NCBI GenBank assembly: GCA_950295325.1
Contig: OX485803.1
Span: forward strand, 65,487,554 to 65,551,553
Direction of reading: 5' to 3'
DNA: 64,000 nt
DNA from: Polytrichum commune
Lineage: Eukaryota > Streptophyta > Polytrichopsida > Polytrichales > Polytrichaceae
The first letter of the stretch is position 1. The number at the start of each line of letters is the position of its first letter. The position numbers were made by a program, and so were the translations under genes. The notes beneath the pieces are model-generated. The model did no database searches. It was given only the letters and a program-made list of their open reading frames with translations, and had not been told where the DNA came from. Of the stretch, positions 51,441 through 60,220 are shown in pieces.

Positions 51441-52372
51441 ATGTGGCCACTTAGATTCCGAGAGGCTAGGCCTTTCAAGGGTAATGGACCAGATTTCGCA
51501 TTGATTTGAATGTTTGAGTTAGCACTTAGTTTCCGAGAGGCTAGGCCTTTCAAGGCTAATGGACCAGATTTCGCATTGAATTGAATGTTTGAGTTAGCAC
51601 TTAGATTCCGAGAGGCCAGGATTTTCAAGGGTCTTGGACCAGATTTCGCATTGTTTTGAATGTTTGGGTTAGCACTTAGATTCCGAGAGGCTAGGCATTC
51701 AAGGGTCTTGGACCAGATTTTCGCTTTGAATTGTATGTTTGAGTTAGCACTTAGATTCCGAGAGGCTAGGCCTTTCAAGGGTCATGGACCAGATTTCGCA
51801 TTGATTTGTATGTTTGAGTTAGCACTTAGATTCCGAGAGGCTAGGCCCTTTCAAGGGACATGGACTAGATTTCGCATTGATTTGTATGTTTGAGTTAGCA
51901 CTTAGATTCCGAGAGGCTAGGCCTTTCAAGGGTCTTGGACCAGATTTTCGCATTGTTTTGTATGTTTGAGTTAGCACTTAGATTTCGAGAGGCTAGGCAC
52001 TCAAGGGTAATGGACCAGATTTTGACTTTCTTGTGCATGCTTGAGTTAGCACTTAGATTCCGAGAGGCTAGGCCTTTCAAAGGTAATGGACCAGATTTCG
52101 CATTGTTTTGAATGTTTGAGTTAGCACTTAGATTCCGAGAGGCTAGGCACTCAAGGGTCTTGGACCAGATTTTGACTTTGTTGTGTATGCTTGAGTTAGA
52201 ACTTAGATTCCGAGAGGCTAGGCCTTTCAAGGGTAATAGACCAGATTTTGACTTTGTTGTGTATGCTTGAGTTAGCACTTAGATTCCGAGAGGCTAGGCA
52301 CTCAAGGGTCTTGGACCAGATTTCGCATTGTTTTGAATGTTTGAGTTAGCACTTAGATTCCGAGAGGCTAGC
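51441..52372 (+). repeat. Left inner tandem array, 74-75 bp, 13 copies, inverted relative to the right array
   Basis: Units contain CTTAGATTCCGAGAGGCTAG, then CTTTCAAGGG, GGACCAGATTT and GAGTTAGCA. Two subtypes differ in the part reading TTTCGCATTG or TTTTGACTTTG. The array is the reverse complement of the one at 56785-59030 and lies just beyond the 3' end of the ParB/methyltransferase-like gene. Long open frames with a 25-residue period across it are artefacts of the 75-bp period. Confidence 0.93.
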
Positions 52373-52507
52373 CTCAAACACCAACATAAGACGACCAAGG
52401 AGATATATGGGATTGCAAAAGGAAAATTGAAATTCATAAAACACTTTTATAAAAACTTTAGCAAACGCAATATATATGAGATGGGGTTAGAGATGCACGA
52501 ATCGTAG
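52373..52507 (-). other. 3' flank of the ParB/methyltransferase-like gene
   Basis: Unique AT-rich sequence between the last exon and the left inner array. It probably holds the 3' UTR and polyadenylation site; no clear signal was identified. Confidence 0.4.
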
Positions 52508-55500
52508 TCAACCACTATGACTACTATGTCTATTACTTTTCTCGCCCTGCTCTGCCTCTATGTCTAGGAAATCCAATACTAGTTTGTTGTAAGGCCGGAT
52601 ACAACTAGGAGGTGGGGATGGTGCTTCGGCCAAACGATGGGCAAGCTCTGAAGCATAAGGAGGGAGCTCGAACGTCGCCGAAGGCGTTGCAAAAATCTCC
52701 GCATTAAGAAAGCGGATGGGGCTTTTAATTTGAACTCTGTACATAGATGAAAAAAAAAAACATGAGCACATGTATCTATGTCAAACACTTGAAGATACAA
52801 ATGAAAACAAGGTAGAATCAACGAATGAACTTACTCACAGAGCAAATCGAAATTGCGCTTGGCCATCTTTCGAGGAGGAGGAGCAAAAACGGAGCCTCGT
52901 TGAGGGGCGGCGGGTTGAGAGGTCTGTTCTTGATCAGGCTCGCGAAGGGGGAGGAGGATGGACTTGAAGACATCAATGTCGGATTCAAGCGCCACAATAT
53001 GGCGTTGAATGGAGCGGCATGCTATTATGGAACCTCCTAAACAAACAAAATGCGAAGGGATTAGCATTGGGAAATGAATAAGCAACCGATTACAAATGAA
53101 AACAAAAAATCCAAAAGGAAAGAAATGAGAAAAATTAGAGAAGAAGAACGAACCAACACCACACTGCCAATCCAATATAATGTCATCATTGTCTGTGAGG
53201 GCGGAGAAAAAGATCGAAAAGAATTCCGGACGCTTTTCACGGGCGCCTCTCCAAGGCACCCCGTCGACCCTCACGGATTGGTTTTTTAAATCGGTGAAGC
53301 TGTTGAGCCAACCATCTCGTTTGAGATTGTAGCCCATGTCCATGAAGTCCGACGTGCGGACATTCAAAACGAACCGGTTCCGCACAAGTACCTTAATGAA
53401 AAATTTCCGAGTCTGCACAAATTGTGAAAGCTAGAGTTAGGAAAACAAGAACAAAACAAAAAGACTATGAATGAAAATGGATGAAGGCCAAGAAGAAGTA
53501 CCAGTTCAGACGGATTAGAGGGAGATTGAAGATCGAGGTCGCTCATGCCGAACCAGTCCTCGGCAACATAGAAATCCTCTGTGTGGGCCCAGTTATGAAT
53601 TGATCTCGAAACCTCTGGATCGGCAGCATGCGCAAAGACGAGGACGCCATCGTCATGAAGGTTGGCATTCGTGAATGCAAACAGAACCTCGAAGTAAGTG
53701 GCTGAGCGGATGTTCCAGTGAGGAACATCTGAGGATGAGGAAGTGATGCCCGGAACACGTAGGTTCTCGGGCACATCTGCAAACAGGAGATCAATGCCCG
53801 TGTGAACCTTATGCTTGGTGTTTGGACGAGTACAACCCGCTCCAACCTAAAAGGTCCAAATGCAAAGAAAGTCAAAAAATAAGAAAATGATGAAATACAT
53901 TGAATGAAAGAATAAAGCAATGCACACAAACCTTTGTTAGGAAGTATTGGATGCGTCGGTAGGCCGGAGGTGGAACTTTGGTCTTCATGAGATCCTCAAC
54001 GAGCTCCCTCATGTCCACATTCTCAATCAAAGAATGGCAAGATGACATGTCGGAGGAAGTTGCCGACGTATCAGGTGCAACAGCCTTCCGCTTGCGAGGC
54101 ACAGATGGAATGGTTACACCGCTATGAGAAGGAGCAACTACCAGATTGGCGAGGGCGGCAGATGGAGTGGCGGTGGGACTTCCAACCACGGTGGTGGCTG
54201 AAGGAACATTGCGTTGAACGGAGGCCTTGGCATTAGAACGTGAGGAAACTTGAGAAGAGGCATGGGCGAGAGCCTTCTTACCTCTGCCTCTACCCTTGAA
54301 GGGCGCAACATCATTCTCAACCGATGGAGGAGCGGGAGTAGGTTCATCTGGCTCCTCATCCAATTCAATGACGTCGGGGCCGGAGTTCACAAGGCTGCCG
54401 TAAAGGGCTTCTTCTTCATCGGGCACAAATGCACGAGAGCAATCCAAGTACCAACCACATTCCTTCAAGTGCGAGGGTGGAAACTTTGCAACTTGCATGG
54501 CCGTATAGACACAAAGATTGGAGTGGACATCGATCCACTCCAAAAGGAAAGCGGGCAAGGACGAAGGAGGCAAAGCATTCTTCACAAAGAGCTCGCGGTG
54601 AATGTACCTAGAAAATGGAAAACATAGAGTAAGAAAATTGCCGTGGAAAGGAAACGAAAGCGATGAAAAAAATTAAAGGAAAAGAGTACCGGTAAGCAAC
54701 GCGTTTGATGGCGATGGGGCCTTCGTCGAACTCGAAGAGGTCAAGGCCTTTACTAAATGTTAAATCGGCCTTGTCCTCAAAATACACCCGGAAAGCCTTG
54801 TCCCACAAAATGAGCCTCCAATGCTCAACATAATTGGACGGGTGTAAAATCTCCGTGGAATTCCAATCAATGTCCACGGACAACTCGTTCTCAAACGATG
54901 CAATCTCAGCCTCAACGCCCTTCTCCAACTATGTAAAGAGAGACCAACAGTTAGATATGGAAATGAGAGAAACTAGCAAACAAAAAGACACAAAAGATGA
55001 AGATGTACCTGTGCCCAAAAAGAAGCTTTGTTAAGCCAGTCGTTAAGGACTTTCTCACGGAGAGGAAGAGAAGAGGGGAATTGATTTTCCATTTTGACCT
55101 TGGCGGGAGAATTCCACCACCGAAGCCACTTGGCTTTGAAACAGGCATCGACATGGGTGGTTGCCATCTTTTGAAGTTTTTCTATCGTCATATCGGGGTA
55201 CATGAAGGTGGAAAAATGACGGTCAATCTGCAACATATGAGAGTGTAAGAAAGATGAAACTAGAATGGATGAAAGATGAAGTTGAAAGCCAAAAGTAAAA
55301 CAAATCGGAGGCGCACCTCGTAGAAGAAGTCTTCGCCATTATCCTTGTGGGCGACGGAAATGAACTTCTCGAAATTTCGAGTCCGAATACTCTTGATGAG
55401 TTTCTCTTGCGCTTTGGTCATAGTATCCCAAATTTCGGTAGCTGACCTGCGGGATTCGGGTGTATTCTCCCCGTACAACCTTGCTGCAGTGTCGGCTGCG

Positions 55501-58500
55501 TTCGAGATCTCTCTCTAAAACACACAAAGAGAAGTGAAAATGAATGACAGAAATGAAGAGAAGAAAGGCATAAGCCCATATATGTCATTGTCTTTGGAGG
55601 GTAAGATGGCAAGTATGAACACATGCTTGTGGGCTATCAAAGCAAAAGGAAGGGGAGGAAGAATCACCTTATACAAGAATTTGACGAATATGTCCAAGGT
55701 AAGAGGATACCAAGTTGGAGTTTTTAGCATTTTGGCCTCGCAAGTCTTGTAGTCTTGGGGAGAAATGAGGTCCTTGAACTCCTCAAGTTTCATCTTCCCA
55801 AATGTTCGAATGCGGAGGAGCTTGGCGGGAAGGTTGTCCTTGACATGGTCGTGCTCCGTGGACCTACTAGGAATAAGTAAGCGAGAAACAAAAGATGAAA
55901 AATTTTGAGAAAGGAAAACAAACAATGAGAACCCAAACAAAAACAAACTTACCAGTTGATGTCATTCATTGCATTAAGGAAGACGGCAGCACAGTTTCTC
56001 AGGTCGACAACAATGCAGTCCACGGAGATGTGCCAATCTTTGTCCATGGAATGGTACTTGTTAATGTGTCTAAGCCAAGCCGTCAAGCGATGATTCCCCT
56101 CCCACATGAAAAACATCTTGCCAACAAATTGAGAGAGGTCGGAATCCTTCTCGAGCATGGAATCAAACTCATCACTAGACTCCTGCCATAGTGAACTCCA
56201 GGAGGCTCGAATGTCATCCGAAACTAGAAGCACCTCATCAAGGTTGTTGTAGGGAGAGACATACATCGCACGGTCACCGTCACGGTAACCCATGACAAAT
56301 TCGTTTTGCAGCCGAGCAACATCGACCTCGCTGATGGGGCGAACAAGAGGAAGACATTGCAAGCGGCACAATGGAATAGAGAAACGTGACTTAGCAAGAG
56401 GTTTGATGCGAACCCTATGAATCACACCGATAGAGTCTTCTTTTTGGGATCTCCGAATCTCGAGCTCAGTCTCCTCCGCAGTAGACTCATCAAGAGGACG
56501 CACGGGGTCAGATTGATGAGGTGAATCAATCTACAAGGGTGGAAACAAAGATATGAGATTAAGCCCAAAATATATTGAAAGCCAAGGTACCGGAAGTGCT
56601 TGGAAACAAAAGGAAGAGTTCACATAGAGAACACCTTTCCCGGTTGGACATCGACAAGTGGATCAACTTCCACCTCGGCAGGCTCCAATTGAAGAACATG
56701 GGCATCTGTGGATGGATCCTCGGAGAGAATGAGATCCATAGCTTGAGACTCCTACACAAAAAGAAAAGTTAGACATTACCCTTGATTGCCTAACCTCTCG
56801 GAATCTAAGTGCTAACTCAAGCATCCACAACAAAGTCAAAATCTGGTCCAAGACCCTTGAAAGGCCTAGCCTCTCGGAATCTAAGTGCTAACTCAAGCAT
56901 ACACAACAAAGTCAAAATCTGGTCCAAGACCCTTGAGTGCCTAGCCTCTCGGAATCTAAATGCTAACTCAAGCATACACAACAAAGTCAAAATCTGGTCC
57001 AAGACCCTTGAGTCTGGTCCAAGACCCTTGAGTGCCTAGCCTCTCGGAATCTAAGTGCTAACTCAAGCATACACAACAAAGTCAAAATCTGGTCCAAGAC
57101 CCTTGAGTGCATAGCCTCTCGGAATCTAAGTGCTAACTCAAACATTCAAAACAATGCGAAATCTGGCCCATTACCCTTGAGTGCCTAGCCTCTCGGAATC
57201 TAAGTGGTCACTCAAACATTCAAATCAATGCGAAAATTTGGTCCAAGACCCTTGAAAGGCCTAGCCTCTCGGAATCTAAGTGCTAACTCAAACATTCAAA
57301 ACAATGCGAAATCTGGTCCAAGACCCTTGAGTGCATAGCCTCTCGGAATCTAAGTGCTAACTCAAGCATACACAACAAAGTCAAAATCTGGTCCAAGACC
57401 CTTGAAAGGCCTAGCCTCTCGGAATCAAAGTGATAACTCAAACATTCAAATCAACGCGAAATCTGGTCCAAGACCCTTGAATGCCTAGCCTCTCGGAATC
57501 TAAGTGCTAACTCAAACATACAAAACAATGCGAAATCTGGTCCATTACCCTTGAAAGGCTTAGCCTCTCGGAATCTAAGTGCTAACTCAAGCATACACAA
57601 CAAAGTCAAAATCTGGTCCATTACCCTTGAGTGCCTAGGCTCTCGGAATCTAAGTGCTAACTCAAACATTCAAAACAATGCGAAATCTGGTCCATTACCC
57701 TTGAAAGGCCTAGCCTCTCGGAATCTAAGTGCTCACTCAAGCATACACAACAAAGTCAAAATCTGGTCCATTACCCTTGAGTGCCTAGCCTCTCGGAATC
57801 TAAGTGGTCACTCAAACATTCAAATCAATGCGAAAATCTAGTCCAAGACCCTTGAAAGGCCTAGCCTCTCGGAATCTAAGTGCTAACTCAAACATTCAAA
57901 ACAATGCGAAATCTGGTCCATTACCCTTGAGTGCCTAGCCTCTCGGAATCTAAGTGCTAACTCAAGCATACACAACAAAGTCAAAATCTGGTCCAAGACC
58001 CTTGAGTGCCTAGCCTCTCGGAATCTAAGTGCTAACTCAAACATTCCAAAGAATGCGAAATCTGGTCCAAGACCCTTGAAAGGCCTAGCCTCTCGGAATA
58101 TAAGTGCTTACTCAAACATTCAAAACAATGCGAAATCTGGTCCATTACCCTTGAGTGCCTAGCCTCTCGGAATCTAAGTGCTAACTCAAGCATACACAAC
58201 AAAGTCAAAATCTGGTCCAAGACCCTTGAGTGCCTAGCCTCTCGGAATCTAAGTGCTAACTCAAACATTCCAAAGAATGCGAAATCTGGTCCAAGACCCT
58301 TGAAAGGCCTAGCCTCTCGGAATATAAGTGCTTACTCAAACATTCAAAACAATGCGAAATCTGGTCCATTACCCTTGAGTGCCTAGCCTCTCGGAATCTA
58401 AGTGCTAACTCAAGCATACACAACAAAGTCAAAATCTGGTCCAAGACCCTTGAGTGCCTAGCCTCTCGGAATCTAAGTGCTAACTCAAACATTCAAAACA

Positions 58501-59963
58501 ATGCAAAATCTGGCCCATTACCCTTGAGTGCCTAGCCTCTCGGAATCAAATTGCTAACTCAAACATTCGAAACAATGCGAAATCTGGTCCTTCAGAAAAC
58601 ATACCACCTGGTGCCGAGAGCCCCACAACCTTAACATCGGGTCCCTCTCTACCTTACCCCTCAACCTTACCCTCTCGGAGCCGAGCCGAGAGCTCATTGG
58701 CTCCTCCAAAATCTAGTCCTAGTCATCGTCAAGCTTTCCCCCTCGGAGCATTCCACAAAATGACAAAATCTAAGTGCTAACTCAAGCATACACAACAAAG
58801 TCAAAATCTGGTCCATTACCCTTGAAAGGCCTAGCTCTCGGAATCTAAGTGGTAACCTAAACATTCAAAACAATGCGAAATCTGGTCCAAGACCCTTGAG
58901 TGCCTAGCCTCTCGGAATCTAAGTGCTAACTCAAGCATAAACAACAAAGTCAAAATCTGGTCCATTACCCTTGCAAGGCCTAGCTCTCGGAATCTAAGTG
59001 CTAACTCAAACATTCAAATCAACGCGAAATCTGGTCCTTCAGAAAACATACCACCTGGTGCCGAGAGCCCCACAACCATGAACTCGACGCCTCCACACAA
59101 CCTCAACATCGGGTCCCTCTCTACCTTACCCCCTCAACCTTACCCTCTCGGAGCCGAGCCAAGAGCTCATTGGCTCCTCCAAAATCTAGTCCTAGTCATC
59201 GTCAAGCTTACCCCCTCGGAGCATTCCACAAAATGACAAAATCTGGTCCCCTTCAACTAATGCATTTCCCTCTCAAACTCCAACAAACCACACATTGAAC
59301 TACCAAAGCATATATTCATTCATCCATGAAGCTTAAGAACCTTTTATCAAAATCCTCCAACCTCATTCTCTCTCAATCCATTGCGCACACTAAAATGTGC
59401 CGCGAATTTAACCTTGACTCGTATATCCATTCTAACATTCGACCGTGACTGAGGGTTCCTGGAGGTACCCTCTCGGTGCCGAGACCACCGTTTGAACATA
59501 TATTCAATCTTTCTGATATGTGTCCGTTATCCTAACCATACAATCATTCCATTGTCGTGTTTGCTTGAAATTGAATCCTCAAATGCCATTTTTCATATAA
59601 CTTAAACGACAATCTTACTATAAGAATGGAATCATCTCTTGTCTCCTCCTGATATCCGCTTTGATTTGAACTGTTGGGTTGCTCGCTTTCTTCCATAGAT
59701 GCCGCGGGGGATTCACTATCCTCCCGGTCTTCCTCTATCGGCTGCAGATTCAATTGCCGTTTCGAAGATCCTCTCTTGCTCTCTCCACCTGTGTTTTGCA
59801 CGTCTGATGGGGTTCCTCTACCCTCTATGTACGATTCCTCCTTCTTCTTCAGTTCTCTCCGTCTCCTCTGTTTCAAATTGCTGAAACTCAATCCTCCCTT
59901 TCGCTTCTTCCGCTTCTTTCCTATATCTATTGTGGAATCTGTATTGTGCTCTGGTTCCTTCAT
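52508..59963 (-). CDS. 12-exon gene: basic N-terminus, ParB/Srx-like domain and permuted DNA-methyltransferase-like domain (1200 residues)
   Basis: Exons in sense order: 59963-59619, 56751-56635, 56530-55953, 55863-55668, 55514-55317, 55227-55009, 54928-54690, 54607-53932, 53846-53502, 53412-53154, 53036-52835, 52736-52508. All introns are GT-AG, phases agree throughout and the sum is 3603 nt. The first intron is 2867 bp and holds tandem repeats; the others are 80-153 bp. Residues 16-41 carry KKRKKRK and KQRRRRELKKK (nuclear localisation). Residues about 205-330 look like a ParB/sulfiredoxin domain, with WEGNHRLTAW near 300. PRKRK is near 801 and a SUMO-interaction-like VIELDEE near 710. The C-terminal part (857-1085) matches permuted amino-methyltransferases: LLFADVPE (motif IV position, canonical D/N-PP-Y/F/W lost), LVFAHAADP, EKRPEFF, then ILDWQCGVGG (SAM-binding motif I) and IVALESD. 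Bacterial and phage DNA methylases often have the same ParB-methylase order. If exon 1 is wrong, translation would start at 56739 (1081 residues). The role is inferred only. Confidence 0.75.
56785..58590 (-). repeat. Right inner tandem array, 74-75 bp, 24 copies
   Basis: Units contain CTCTCGGAATCTAAGTGCTAA and AATCTGGTCC, with subtypes CAAGCATACACAACAAAG and CAAACATTCAAAACAATG and alternative ends AAGACCCTTGAGTGCCTAG or ATTACCCTTGAAAGGCCTAG. It is the reverse complement of the left array at 51441-52372. A three-unit block of 224 bp is repeated exactly at about 58035 and 58259. Confidence 0.95.
58587..58770 (-). repeat. Right outer repeat, first copy
   Basis: This unit interrupts the inner array. 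It reads CTTCAGAAAACATACCACC, GGTGCCGAGAGCCCC, CTCGGAGCCGAGCCGAGAGC and GCATTCCACAAAATGACAAA. A second, slightly longer copy is at 59035-59245. CTCGG/CCGAG can pair as a short hairpin. Confidence 0.85.
58771..59034 (-). repeat. Right inner array, three further 75-bp units between the two outer repeats
   Basis: The same family as 56785-58590, with CTCTCGGAATCTAAGTG near 58836, 58911 and 58984; two of the units have lost a base in the TAGCCTCTCGG box. Confidence 0.85.
59035..59245 (-). repeat. Right outer repeat, second copy
   Basis: A direct repeat of 58587-58770 with an extra stretch after CACAACC (ATGAACTCGACGCCTCCACA). It ends with the same GCATTCCACAAAATGACAAAATCTGG. Confidence 0.85.
59246..59618 (-). 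other. Unique part of the large first intron
   Basis: No ORF of note. It contains one more CCCTCTCGGTGCCGAG box near 59468, about 150 bp from the proposed splice donor. Confidence 0.4.
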
Positions 59964-60220
59964 GTGTGCGTCCCAGTTCCGCTCTGCTTCCCTTTTCGTA
60001 CTCTCTACTCTCTCAGCATCCCTTTCCTTCGCTCCCAAAAAGACCCTTCCCCAACCCTCTCAGACCTTTATAGTGCCACTGTTCAAGATTTAGGGTTTAC
60101 GGTATTTTTGGTCACTGTTCATTGTTTACCTTTTTTAAAGCATATTTACAATGGATAAGTATTCCACACTTTTCAGCATCCTCTTTCTCATTCCCATCTT
60201 TGCACATCCCCCTCGCTGTG
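59964..60220. promoter_or_regulatory. Candidate bidirectional promoter between the two divergent genes
   Basis: 257 bp separate the ATG of the minus-strand gene (59963) from the ATG of the transposase (60221). CTATAAAGG on the minus strand (60073-60065) would serve the minus gene and give a 5' UTR of about 70 nt. A telo-box-like TTTAGGGTTTA lies at 60089-60099; this motif is common in plant promoters. No strong TATA was found for the plus gene (TTTTTTAAAGCATATTTAC near 60131 is a weak candidate). Confidence 0.5.

Larger units (their letters stand above)
56752..59618 (-). other. Large first intron of the ParB/methyltransferase-like gene
   Basis: The donor is ATA|GTAAGA at 59619/59618 and the acceptor is CTAACTTTTCTTTTTGTGTAG|GAG at 56752/56751, with a branch-point-like CTAAC and a T-rich tract. 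Both ends are phase 0 and the join is open. The intron holds the right inner and outer repeat arrays. The join is predicted from sequence only; an alternative is a non-coding first exon. Confidence 0.55.

Noticed and set aside
51380-52278. ORFs with a repeated 25-residue unit (LASRNLSANSN), also at 56809-59013
   Set aside because: The 75-bp repeat period keeps a frame open by chance; frames break where units are 74 bp, and both strands give similar ORFs.
53872-55946. Separate small minus-strand genes
   Set aside because: Each ORF reads into an intron at one end. Joining the GT-AG sites gives one continuous frame with agreeing phases, so they are exons.
60089-60099. Telomere repeat remnant
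   Set aside because: A single TTTAGGGTTTA without tandem copies is better read as a promoter telo-box.
59674-60158. Plus-strand Ser/Phe-rich ORFs upstream of the transposase
   Set aside because: They lie opposite the first exon of the minus-strand gene, which is Lys/Glu-rich, and show no domain.
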